Source: Cranoglanis bouderius (Eukaryota; Chordata; Actinopteri; Siluriformes; Cranoglanididae). Taken from it: a stretch of DNA of 64,000 nucleotides. The DNA lies in contig CM042536.1 in the NCBI GenBank assembly GCA_023630585.1, positions 26,650,404 through 26,714,403 of the forward strand. The letters are read 5' to 3'. The translations under genes and the position numbers were made by a program. Positions within the stretch are counted from its first letter, which is position 1. Every line of letters begins with the position of its first letter. The notes beneath the pieces are model-generated. The model did no database searches, was not told the origin of the DNA, and saw nothing but the letters and a program-made list of their open reading frames with translations. This document shows, one piece after another, positions 23,616 to 35,070 of the stretch.

Positions 23616-24229
23616 GTAAGTTACGGCACTGTACGCCTTTTTGTGTAATTATAAGATGCATGTTTTTTAGTTTAAACTAAACACCTATAGCACGGTCAGT
23701 TCTTGTTTTTAATTATAATTGTGAATATTTAGAAAACAGTTTGCTAGTTTGTAGTTTCTTTGTCTTCTGCTTGCTTCTTCACGTGGGACAAAATGGCGCT
23801 AGTTAGCTTAGCTACGGAGCTGTGGCGTTCATTAGCGCCGTTGTTATTTAGTCGTCTAACTTCCATGTAATTGCTATTTTGCTAAGAAAATATACTTTAA
23901 AGAATTAGTTTATAACATGCTTGGCTAACAGGCGTCGTGTTAAACTACCTAGCGGACGGTTTTCCTTCGAGGGGGGATGGGTGGTTTTGGTTTCCACCGC
24001 TTTTCTGAAACGACCACGCTGCTTTTGCGGTATTTGCATTGACGTATCTGGCGCGATTTGTGCCGCAAAAGCGGTGGTGTTGAAACGGGCTTGATGCGAG
24101 GCCTATTGTTTGACCTACATTTGAGGCAAAATGGCTTAATTTTGTAATTATTGTAAAAATAATATTGTGGTTTCATTACAAATCAAAACGTTTTCATTAA
24201 TTGCTTATTTTTCTCTCAGAAACGACATC

Positions 24230-25770
24230 ATGTCTGACGAAGGAAAGCTTTTTATCGGAGGCCTGAGCTTCGACACCACGGAGCAGTCCTTGGAGGATGC
24301 CTTCTCCAAATATGGCGTTATCACCAATGGTTAGTGTCGTGTTTTGGATATGCAAGCCGTTTTCTGCGGGAAAATATTTTTGTACTATTTTCTAATGTAA
24401 CAATCTACATTGAATAATTGCTTTTCTTTTATAGTTCATGTCGCCAGAAACAGAGAAACGAACAGATCGAGGGGCTTTGGCTTCGTCACGTTCGAGAACC
24501 CTGAAGATGCTAAAGACGCCATGGAGGGAATGAATGGAAAAGTATGACTTGTTACACACAGATTTGAATCCATACAATGTGGTGGGGTCTTGATATGATG
24601 GCCTTCTCCTCTGCTTGATGTACCAAATTTTTGTATAGTTTCTCCCTTGGTTTCCATTTTCATTTGATTAAAACCTTATAAAGGTGTTTAGTTGAAACGT
24701 CTATCTAAAGCTCAAACTAAAGGCATTTAGACTCTTGGGAGAATATAATGAAACAAAAGCAGTATGTTTGAATTGAACGAAATTAAATATGGCTACTTGC
24801 ATAACAGGAAAATCTACTTTTCTGTTTATACACGATAAGTGTACAATGAGGTATTGACTCTATTCAGTACCCAGTTGAGTCAGACTGAGTCTTGTTTGAT
24901 GTATAAAACACAGTATCACTACAGTGATCTGCATTTTTAAGCGTGTGAACAGTTTTCAAGGTTTGTGTTGAGTGGCCAAATGTTGCTTCATACTAAATGA
25001 GGTTAAAATCCCCCACTCTATCTCTAGTCGGTGGATGGCAGGGCGATCCGCGTGGATGAGGCAGGGAAGGGAGGCGGTGGCCGCTCTGGAGGTGGTGGAT
25101 ACAGAGGTGGCAGTGGAGGAGGAAGAGGAGGCGGATACTTCCGTGGAGGTAGAGGAAGAGGTGGGCTCAATAGTAATCAGCATCCCAGGGCATGCTGACT
25201 AAGAACTAGACTGCTTTTACGAACAGTTTGACTAAGATGGGTTTGTTTGTTTTTTTTTTTTCCCCTTTCTTTCCCTCTCTCCCCTCTTGTTTTATTTCCC
25301 CTCTCCCTTCCCCTAGGTGGCGGTGGTTATGGCGGTGACCGTAGTTATGGTGACGGGGACCGTGGCTACCGTGGGGGCTACAAGAGTGGTGGTAGTGGAG
25401 GATACAATAGAGACAGGTAAGAATGTAGTTCTCTTTCAAAGACATGTTCAGATGCACCAATCATGCTTTTCCCACTTTTAATATTGTCAGTGTTGACCAG
25501 TATCGCATTCTGGTCTGATTCAGACTATTGGAAAATCATGTTTTGTTTTTTTTCCCTGTTTCTTTTGCTATCTTGTTCAGGAGTTCCAGCTATGGTGACC
25601 GTGGAAGCTCCTACAGAGACAATTACGATGGATATGGTGCGTATTAGCACTTTTTGCAGAACCCCGGAACCTCTTCTAGGATTCCTATTAATTGTGCGCC
25701 AGTTGCAACCTTTTTTTATATATATATTTAGGCATTCATGTTGAAAACTTGTTAATGTAGTTTTATTCAC

Positions 25771-25802
<32 letters not shown>

Positions 25803-26220
25803 TTGTGGCAAAGACATGATGCCCTTAAACAATGTTTAAAATGTTATCAGCTAGTTATATTTGTAGGTGTAACTGGCACAGGTTAAGATCATGGGTTTAC
25901 AGTTTACTGAGGCATAAGTGGGTATCTTTCCTGCATTGCTTTGTCCACACCCTGACTTCGAGGAGCAGAGCCTGTTTCAAAACGGGGCTCCATGCTAGCT
26001 CGTTTATGCTCTCTTGATCCCTAAATCGGACGCAGCCAATAAACATGTGTCTTCCCTCCGGCCTATCAGTTGGGTAGCCACACGTTTTGTGGCGTGTTTT
26101 GCCTTGTCTTGTTCAGATTGCTATCTAAGAGGGGTGTTTTCTATCAAACAAAAAAATGTGTTCAGATGCTTTAGTGTCCTCTCACGTGTGCCTGCTTCTT
26201 CCTCAGCTGCACACGAATAA
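24230..26220 (+). CDS. cirbp: Cold-inducible RNA-binding protein (RRM plus RGG)
   Basis: Cirbp binds RNA and modulates stability and translation of target transcripts under cold and other stress, shuttling between nucleus and cytoplasm. Coding exons are 24230-24329, 24435-24541, 25028-25160, 25317-25416, 25581-25636 and 26207-26220; they join in frame to 169 aa, close to the mammalian 172. One RRM (about residues 5-84) shows RNP2 LFIGGL (7-12) and RNP1 RGFGFVTF (46-53). The rest is Gly/Arg/Tyr/Ser-rich with RGG and YGG/YGD repeats (arginine methylation and condensate-forming region), ending DGYAAHE. The start is fixed by MSDEGKLFIGG, the family's normal N terminus. It sits tail-to-tail with yjefn3. 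Intron 4 retention would end the protein at 25,199. Rbm3 is the alternative, but the RGG tail fits Cirbp better. Confidence 0.95.
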
Positions 26221-26665
26221 GGCCCAAGATCCAACTCTTCACTGGCTGTGTATTCTAAAGACGTGCTCCTCAAGGATCTGTTCATTCATGTAGTAGCTTT
26301 CTTTGTTTAAAAAAAAAAAAAAAATCCACGGGAAATGTGGGGCAGGGAGTTGTTTATATTGGCTGTGAAATGTTTCTCTGCTACCACATTGGTTATACTT
26401 TTGTTTTTGTTTTTTACTTTACTTAATTATGAGTCTCATGTGAAATCTTATTCCTCTTGGTCTGTTCTGACCAGCTGCCACAGTATTGCTATCCAGTTGC
26501 AAATTTTCCATTTTAATGGAGGTCCTTATTATTTTATATTTTGGGGTGTCCTATGTTTTAGTGAACATCTACCTCTTAAAGGACCTTTTAAGCAGCTGTG
26601 GAGTTTTCTTAAAGGCTAAAAATTGTAGCAATGCTCAAATTGATTATTGCAATCTTTCAATTTAA

Positions 26666-26671
26666 AATAAA
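26666..26671 (+). promoter_or_regulatory. cirbp: Polyadenylation signal, proximal (cirbp)
   Basis: AATAAA 446 nt after the cirbp stop codon. A genomic A tract follows 15 nt later, which could also cause internal priming in cDNA data. Confidence 0.6.
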
Positions 26672-28941
26672 AGGCTAATTTGATTTAAAAAAAAAAAAAA
26701 GTAGGAAAGCCTTTGTCCATGTCAAGTATCCAAAGAGTCAATTCCTTGCAGACTGGTGAACACTGCTCGAGTGAGCTGGCCAGCACGGGTGCTGTTCTTG
26801 AAGTGCAGCGTGCAGCTTGCCACGTTCACTCTCACTCTTCCAGAGGTATCTCTGCCCTGCTTGACTTTGCATTTTTTTAAAACATGTGCTGTAAAGATGG
26901 ACCGACACTCCTAAACTGTATAGTAATCTATATGGAAGATGAATTAATGTTGAGATCTGTTACTATTACTACCCCAAATCTAAGGGGATTATGTGCTCTG
27001 TTCTTTGTACTGGCATTGGATCTATTATTTGTGTCCTTGGCTTCATGGAGCCTATTAAATGAAACAGTTTGAAAATCTAATTTTGTTTGTGCTTTAAAAA
27101 AAAAAAAAAAAAAAAACAATGCTGGCTGAAGTGGAATTTTCATTATTGTTTACTTAAAATGTAGTTAAGCTTGATTTTGAGAGACAGTTCAGCATAAGGT
27201 GTCGCCAGCAATTTAAAAAAAAAAAAAAAAAAAGCTTAAAGCAGTAGTCAGTAACCCTAGGGTAAAAGTAAGCTAGATTCAAACTAGGCAACAAGATGGT
27301 GCTTAATTCTTAAGATAAGTGGGGCAAGAAACTAAAAGTAGGTTTTACTTGGTTGTGGAATTGAATATTTAAAATGTACATGGGTGAATAAAAGCCTATT
27401 TTGGATTGCATAAAATTGGCGATTTATAAAATAGCACCACTAAGGTTTGTTTTCCAAATTGGTGCTTTAAAAGCACGTGTTTGGCCATTAAAATCATGTC
27501 CTCACCTGGACTGTGAATTATTATTTATTTTTTTTTTAAATTTTATTTATTTACTCTTAAAGCTAGTTAATGGTATCAAGAATAAATGTATCATTGTAAA
27601 AAGGTGTGCTTTGCCTGGTAGTTAGCCATTGATGGAAAGTTGTACCAGTTAACACTTCTGCTTTTGGCTCTGGTATAAAAGCGAAATGCTTTACTGAATC
27701 CACAAGCTCTACTTCAGTAAAGAGGGGAGCAAAAATCCTCACTCGTGCCTATGGAGAACGAAGTTTTGCGTCTACCGAAGTGATTCCCTCCTGTCAATGG
27801 AACAGGAGAAAGCTGCTACTCTTGGGCTAGTTGATGTTTGGAGAAACAGTAGGCCTGTGTACATGAGGTAACCTTCCTTTGCTCACCTGTTCACAACCTT
27901 CAGAAACTTAAGTTCATGTATTATTGTGCAATGAGAAATGTATCGGTGTTTATAGAAGTTTCCTCCCCACCATGCCATGCGACAATGTCAGTCATGCTTC
28001 TTTAAAGGTTTCTGCATGGTGTCCTGAGCACCTGTTTGTCGCTTGTTGCCCCAGAAATCTTATTTTGGCTTCAAATTCATGTGAGGGTTGTCAAATGCTG
28101 CGATCAACCCTCCTCTCAAGTCCACTTTTTCCTTTTTCTCATGCCTTATCAATGCTTCTGGAGCCATTTGTGAAATTTTGCAAAATGTGGGTCACCTGAG
28201 AGCTAATATGGTTGCCCTGTAGCGCAATTTTTTTGGTGACCTGTACAATCGGATCTAACACCTGCCAAACATTTGAAAGTATAGAAAAATTGCAATCTAA
28301 TCATGTATTAGTTCTGTAATATGTTTATTTTGTTCTTGTTTAGCGAGTGCCTGTTTTTGTTTTGTTTTTTTACTAGGTTGAAAATATCCTCTGGGTCATG
28401 AGTTGTTCATTCAAGTCCCCTGTGTGAAACTGATCTTCGTTTAAAACTGAAGGCTAAGGTGAGTCTCATTAAGGTACATTCTCTACCATTTCAGGACTTT
28501 TTTTTTTTTTTTCTTTTTTCCTCTAAATAAAAACACAATGTATTGTCTTTTCAGTGTTGTGCATAACTTTACAACTCACTTTTAATTTTAATGTAATAGT
28601 TATTTTGCATTTTGGAGTAACATGTTCCCCTCTATAGCAGGAATTGCATATGGAAGAAATGTGTGACTAAGAAAAGAGGACAAGGAGCAGCAAAGACACT
28701 AGACACTACCATGGTACCAGTTGTTGATGTGACATGGGAGTTGGAGATTTTTCACACCCCTTGGCTTAATTTCATTGGTCAACTGATGGTTTGGAAGAAA
28801 TTATTAAGCAATGATGAATTGTGTTTACATGACACATTTTAACTACCAGTTTTTAGACTGTAAATTGGCCATACAGCATTTTTTTTTTTTTTTTTTTTTT
28901 TCTGTAAACAGGAAGCACATCATTTTGTGCACCATTAAATC

Positions 28942-28947
28942 AATAAA
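28942..28947 (+). promoter_or_regulatory. cirbp: Polyadenylation signal, distal (cirbp candidate)
   Basis: AATAAA followed within 25 nt by a GT-rich element (ttgttgtgtgtgg), a good cleavage context. It would serve the long or alternative 3' end of cirbp. Confidence 0.55.
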
Positions 28948-29082
28948 ACACATAAATTGACTTGTTGTGTGTGGATTTTTTTTACTTATTTATTTTATTC
29001 TTTTCTTTTTTTTCTTTTTGTGGTGGGGGGGGGTGGTCATAAAGATTTTTCACAAGCTACTAGGATGTGACTGTGATTGAGG

Positions 29083-29088
29083 TTTATT
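29083..29088 (-). promoter_or_regulatory. yjefn3: Polyadenylation signal (yjefn3)
   Basis: AATAAA on the minus strand, 19 nt beyond the yjefn3 stop. It implies a very short 3' UTR and leaves little space between the two convergent genes. Confidence 0.7.
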
Positions 29089-29106
29089 GAAAGTCATACA
29101 GACTTG

Positions 29107-32100
29107 TTAATTGAGCTCAGTAATACAGGCTGTATTGGGGAACTTGGGTAGGTTAAGCTCATATTTTTTCTGGATGTCATAGGGCAGTAAGCGTCCAGCG
29201 AGTAAATGTATCCCAGAGAAACTGCGTGCACATCTCTTTGGTGCCATCAGAGAGATGAGAACGTTGGGATTAATCCCGTCGATGCTGGCTTCATCAGGGT
29301 CCCAACCTGTAATGACAGCATTCCTTACCTGGTCAGGACTTCATTATAAAGTTGGTGAGTGATTAGAATTTTGATGAACCAGTGTTGCTTATGTAAAAAA
29401 ATTTAGCGGTTATCCTTCAATATTATAAAAATGTTTTAGCAATATTTTCTTATTCTTAACAGGTAAAATAAAAGCAAAAAAAAAAAAATCTTTGAATAAA
29501 CAGTGTACATAATCGGTGAATCATGGTCCATTGCTTTCTAATGAACAAAACAACCTGTTTTTTTCGTGGTGATTTACATTCAGCTTCAGAATTCTTGGTA
29601 AACTGTGTAGTATAAATAATGTATAAATTTAACTTAAATTAATTTATTCTAAGAAAATAAAACTCGTGTCTCAATTATTAGTGCATTTGTGTATTCTCTA
29701 ATCTTCCCTTTTAAATGAATAGCTAAGGGAATTATGGCCTCAGTCATATATTTATACTCCCAATGAAACAGGAATAATAGATGACTGTAATGGGATAGGT
29801 CCTCTTGAGTAAAATATAAATGGGTATATATCTCAGTTATGGTCCGTTCACAGGAATCTACAGAGGTGGCAATAATAGTGGAAAAATATTAGGGTTTTTT
29901 AAAAATATTTTTATAAGGGTATTTTATTTTACTATAGGTAAATAATAGTACATGATCGTATAGTAAATATATGTAGTGATATATATTATAGTTATATACT
30001 ATTTATAATTATTTAAGTAATTTAATATAATAACTATAGTTATTTTTAAAATGTATTAAAACTGAAGGTTAGATTTGTCATATTTTCAGGGTGAGTAACT
30101 TTTATCACAACCTTTTTTTTTAAACTCATCTTTACCAAAAGTACCGATAGTTCTGGAGCTAACTGCAAGTAAAAAAAAAAATAAAAAAAATTAAAAAAAT
30201 CAGACCTGAAGGGATGTCAAGGCTGGCGATGGGGATTTTGACCCCTCGGAGTGTAAGCATGATGCTGGTGAAGGGTTCTTCTGCTTTTCCCAGTTCTGTC
30301 TCTGGACCCAGCAGTGCATCCACCACCAGGTTATATGCATCGTTTAAAAGCTGCACCTATAAATGAGGATTGTGGTAGCACAGGGATACAAGTTGAGGCT
30401 AAAGACATTTTTCCCTCACTACATATTCAAAAATGCGAACTCTCAGATGAAAGCCAGTAGAACAAATAGTATGACTATTTTATACTTGTATTCCATTCAC
30501 AGTAATAACAATTATGCTAAAACAAAATAACGTCACTGGTTGAAAAGGTTGCAAATGTTAAAACAAGTAAGGAGCATGACAGCATCTTTCTCAAATTATG
30601 AAGCGTTAGCATTCATATTCAGATCAGACAGGTCCAGAATCTTATCTAGAAATGCACGTGACCAAAGTGGTTCCTTCTTATCTGACATCTTGACACGGGT
30701 GCCCACCTTCAGTACTTACTTTGTATTATAGTTCTTGCAAAGTGAGTACACAAAGATAAGAGGGCAGATGTTTCACCTTTGCCCAGTTATCCCAGTTATT
30801 ACATCATTTTATGAGTCATATATTTTGAGTCAAATAATTATTTAGTTATAGTTCATCTTTCATCAGTGGAAAGAGTCGTTTTCCATCTTGGTTTTCGTCA
30901 GCAGAATTAAACACTGCAGTGCACATTTTGATAATGTGCACTGTACAAGATGGGGAATGTGCATTGGCTCTATTTTCAGCATTTTCACACAAAACAGCCA
31001 CAGTCAGCTAAGTGTGCTTGCTGACTTGCACCACTGCTGAGTATAACACAATGGAAACCTTTGGCACTGGACCAATACAAAAAGCATAGATCCAGTTTGC
31101 TTGGTTTTGGTACTTTGTGCAGTGGAAATAAAAGACCATTAGTGATATAAATAAAATTTATGACTGGAAGCGTTTCTCACCTCTGTGGGCAGGTAGGACA
31201 GAAAGGGGATATCCATTTTCTCACACTGTACAGTGAAGTCCAGGTGAGGACTTTGTGAGGAGCGTTTTGGGTAGAAGACAGTGGGCATGTATTCCTGAAA
31301 TGAAGATAAGAGGGAACAGTACATTATTTAGCCCCAGCCAGGATAATTTATACAGTGCTGTGAAAAAGTATTTCTTCTGTTTTTGTGTATCTCATACTAA
31401 ATAGTTTTAGATCTTCAAACAACAACATAAAACAAAAGCTTTTTTTTTTTATTGAAGCAAAAAATAGTTTTCCAACACCTGTCACCCATGTGAAAAACAA
31501 ATTGTCCCCTTAAACGTAAAATCTGGTTGTGCCACCTTTAGCAGCAATAACTGCAATCAAACGCTTCCGATAACTGGAGATCAGTCTTTCACAGCACTGT
31601 GGTGGAATTTTGGCCCACTCTTCTCTGCAGAACTGCTGTAGTTCAGCCACACTGGAGGGTTTTCGTGCATGAACTGCCTGTTTAAGCTCCTGCGGCATCA
31701 CAGCATCTCAATTGGTTCAAGTCAGGACTTTGACTAGGCCACTCAAACTTTAATTTAGCCTTTTTTAAGCCATTCAGATGTGGACTTACTCCTATGCTTT
31801 GGATCATTGTCTTGCTGCATAATCCAGTTGCGCTTGGAGTTTCAACTTATGGACTGAAGACCAGACATTCTCCTTTAGGATTTTCTGGTAGAGAGCAGAA
31901 TTCATGTTTCTCTCAATTATTGCAAGTTGCCCAGGCCCTGAAGCAGTAAAGCATCCCCACACCATGTCTTTCTGATAGTGGGGGCATGAACAGTGACCTT
32001 TATTGATGCAAGAGAGGCCTATAGGTCCTTTGATGTTGTCCTTGGCTCTTTTGTGACTTTCTGGATGAGTAGTTGGTCAGGATTGTGGTAGATCTGAAGC

Positions 32101-35070
32101 ATATCTCAGGAACGCTGGGCATGTTCTGGGAATACAAGCTGGATGGGATGCCAGTCCTTTGCAGGTCACCATGCACACACACATTTACACCTAGAGGCAA
32201 TTTAGTGCAACCAATCTACCGGCATATTTTTGAGCAACCATGCCACCACCTGTTGCATAATACTTACGAATAATCTGAGGTACCGTGCACATGTCAGGCC
32301 GATGCAGCCGTTCTGATCCGGCCCACACACCACTAGGACAGTGGGCTGCCTTTTACACAGAGAGCTCAGCGGGTACGTCTGTGAGGGCACAGGAATGAGA
32401 GCAGCCACTGCTTAAGATGTGAATTAATTTACTGATAATCTACAATAAATCCAGATCAACTGATCTCTCAGTAAGCTGTAATATACAGTTATAATGATAT
32501 AGTGTATATGATCCATCTTTATTGTGCATGTTTGGAAGTTCACTGTGATAGCAATGACAGAAAGTAAGAACAGTAACTTCAGTATTTATTTAAGGAAGAC
32601 GATGTGATCATTTCCACATAGCAAACATACTCCAGTACAATATAGCCAAGAGGTCAATAAGTGAACACTTTATAAACAGCAGGAATAAAAGCAGTTGATG
32701 TATTGCTTTAGTGTGCCATCACTCACTGGAATATGATTTGCATGATGTTTCTGACTGAATAAGGGAAATGCAGACCTTTGTGATGGCAACAGCACAGGCA
32801 TGGCCTAAAATTTCTGTCAGCTGATGCAGACCAAAGTGATAGTCCCTCAGCAACTCCATCTTCATGGCAACCGCCTCCTCTTTACTGTAAAGAAATCGCA
32901 GAGGAATATATATTACTCCCAACAAAAAAGTCAACAAGCCGATTGTAACAGTTTAAAAACTGTTGCAGAACAAGAACTCTAAACTCTGTGATGTATTGTT
33001 TTGAATGGATTTTCTTTGCGATCGGTGTTGCACTGAATCGTCAGCTCTTATGTATGAATATTTAACAGATCATTGTGAGAAGCCTAAGCATGAACTGACT
33101 TAGTGCATCTACTAGTAGACAGCCAACTTAGTCTCTAGCGCTGACCTTATACAGTCTGTGGGTCTATTTGAGCTCAGCTCCTCAGTTCCTGAGCCCTAAC
33201 TGGGTATTGATCAGGCGGCAGACGGCTCCACACGAAGGGGAGCATCAACCCTAAAGTGTAAACTTCAGGAACAGATGTCAGCACTTCAGTGCCTCAGAAA
33301 GCCAACAGGTTTCATCAATATTTCAGCATTATTCATGTGTTGCACTATGGGAAATCACCCCAGCCTTATATTTCTGAATTTGGTCGCATATTGAGGCACG
33401 ATGATCACATTTGTCTTTAAAAGACATATTGTGGAATGTAACATGTTTAGGAAGTTTTTTTTTTACACAGCCTTAAGTGATAGTCTAAATTTCTAAACTG
33501 TAGAACGCAATACAAGTCTAACTTCATTGTTTCTCACAGTAGTAGGTCACTAATGCTCCTCAGCTTGTAGCATTTCCCAAAGTGCCAAAACATTAAGTGA
33601 TGCCAGCTAAAGCAGAGACGCCCCTACTGAAGAACTGCAGGTGCTCAGCCTCTGCCACAGATTGCTCAGGCCTACGATGCTCCTACCTGATCCTCCTAAC
33701 CAGCTGGGGCCAGGTTGCGTGGAGAGACGTGACAGCAGGTAGTTATGTCACTTACAAAATAAAGGGAAGTCTTAATTACGACATAGAAAATCCGCTGAAT
33801 GACTCTGAATGACATGAATCATTAATGGTTGCCTCTGAATTGTTTTATGATATCAGATTGTGATTAATGCCAGTAATTTGCATAACTATCTGTTCAGGAG
33901 AGAACAGAAAATTTACAGCATGCCACTATTTGGGAAAAGCTGTGGCACATCATGTAACTGCAGGACACAGCGGGTTAAACATTAATATTATACTATAAAT
34001 GACTGATCAAGGATTACATTCTCACACTGTGTCCTCTTTCTCCTTGTATTTGAAGTCCCAGGTTATTACTCTTTTATTTGTATCATTCAGTCAATAATGT
34101 AAGTTTGAGTTTGAGATGAAACATTGAAACTATTTCTATTAAATTTTCTCTTTATCACATTATAATTGCTAGTGTTAGGCACTTTTTAACCACATAATTA
34201 TTGCTAAATGCATTTCCACTGTTTCTCAGGTGGCATACATCATTATATATGAACTGAATAAAATACATTTTATTTATAGAGTGAGCTGTAAATATTGTTA
34301 ACGTCAAGCTAAGAATTATTGGCACCCTTTAAGAGAATGGGCAAAGATTATTATATTAAATGAACATTACACATAATTATCCAAATTTCCCATGAAACAA
34401 CTGGATATGTCTGTTAAAAAAATAAATAAATAAATAAAAAATCACTAGAACATTTTCCCCCCAACTTTCCATTCAAAACATAAAAAATGTGTTTACTATA
34501 GCTGCTAATCATCTTCGATAAGTAGTTTGAAGGAGGCTCTGTACTGAGGCGTTATCATATGTTAATTACATGTCTTTTTATTCCAGAAAAAAAAAAAACT
34601 TTATATTTATATTTAGAGAAGCAAAAAAAATTGTGTTAAAAACACAAAGTCTGCATATGTTAAACTCCAGATATTACTAACTGATAGGTTGTTAATTCAA
34701 TATTTTTTAATTTTCCTCATTTCCATGAAAGGTGCCAATACTTTTGAAGTTACTGTATATTTGTTAGATTTGATGTCACAGTGTTCCTGACAGCTGCAGT
34801 AATTATTGACAGTTTGTCAATCTGTAGATTTAGATATCACAGGATTATAACAAATTTATTGTTGATGAAATTACTCAATACTCATAATATGGTTAAAGCA
34901 GACGTTTCAAATTTGCGAAAACACGTACATCTTTGTAGAATTAACCTGCATTAACCTAATCACAGAGTTTATTACAGGTGGTATGTCGGGGGTGCAGTGG
35001 GTGCAGCTTACCTGAGGTAGTGCAGCATCCGTGTGGACTCACAGCCCTGATCAGCACCGCTGTGGTTCAT
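29107..35070 (-). CDS. yjefn3: YjeF N-terminal domain-containing protein 3 (AIBP2-like)
   Basis: Yjefn3 belongs to the YjeF-N/AIBP family. The paralogue NAXE epimerises NAD(P)HX, while YJEFN3 is linked to ApoA-I/HDL cholesterol efflux. Minus-strand coding exons are 35012-35070, 32776-32884, 32268-32378, 31181-31294, 30206-30356 and 29107-29306; all six have GT-AG borders and total 744 nt, 247 aa plus stop. Recognisable blocks are GLHQLTEILGHACAVAITK, VLVVCGPDQNGCIGLTCARY, QCEKMDIPFLSYLPTE, LVVDALLGPE, IASLDIPSGWD and LISLMAPKRCA. The catalytic loop NNGGDG of NAXE is QNGCIG here, as in human YJEFN3 (QNGAVG), so epimerase activity is doubtful. The N terminus is short (MNHSGADQGC) with no obvious signal or mitochondrial peptide. 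A Tc1 fragment lies in the intron between exons 3 and 4. Confidence 0.92.
31351..32073 (-). mobile_element. Tc1/mariner-like element, one end only
   Basis: It begins with the same TACAGTGCTGTGAAAAA terminus as the element at 5,951 and runs collinearly with it. The minus-strand frame 31,701-31,510 is the transposase C terminus: AVHARKPSSVAELQQFCREE, then CCERLISSYRKRL and AVIAAKGGTT. The element breaks off near 32,073 and no right terminus is present. It sits in a yjefn3 intron, in the sense direction. Confidence 0.8.
32080..32240 (-). mobile_element. SINE-like repeat fragment, minus strand
   Basis: Contains the abundant fish-repeat phrases 'ggatgggatgccagtcc', 'caccatgcacacacacat' and 'ggcaatttagtgcaacca'. 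It abuts the truncated Tc1 copy and ends 30 nt before yjefn3 coding exon 3. Confidence 0.55.
33541..33760. other. GC-richer unique segment in yjefn3 intron 1
   Basis: It stands out from AT-rich surroundings and holds a short plus-strand frame (33,597-33,812) with no family resemblance. It may be a conserved non-coding element. Function unknown. Confidence 0.25.
34300..34755. mobile_element. Probable Tc1/mariner MITE remnant
   Basis: Imperfect inverted ends: the left contains 'aacgtcaagctaag', 'attattggcacccttt'; the reverse complement of the right contains 'aacttcaaaagtattggcac', then 'cttt'. The interior is non-coding and AT-rich. It lies in yjefn3 intron 1. Confidence 0.5.

Larger units (their letters stand above)
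26221..28965 (+). other. cirbp: cirbp 3' UTR and candidate alternative 3' exons
   Basis: The proximal 3' UTR probably ends after AATAAA at 26,666. The further 2.3 kb has no coding frame. It holds a splice-like exon 28,377-28,458 (tttttttactag| ... ctaag|gtgagt) and a second acceptor at 28,640 (tcccctctatagcag|) leading to AATAAA at 28,942. These may be alternative 3' exons or a long UTR; transcript data are needed. A/T homopolymers at 26,687, 27,097, 27,214 and 28,880 interrupt the region. Confidence 0.5.

Noticed and set aside
33597..33812. 71-codon plus-strand frame in yjefn3 intron 1
   Set aside because: No homology recognised and antisense to the gene. Kept only as a possible non-coding element.
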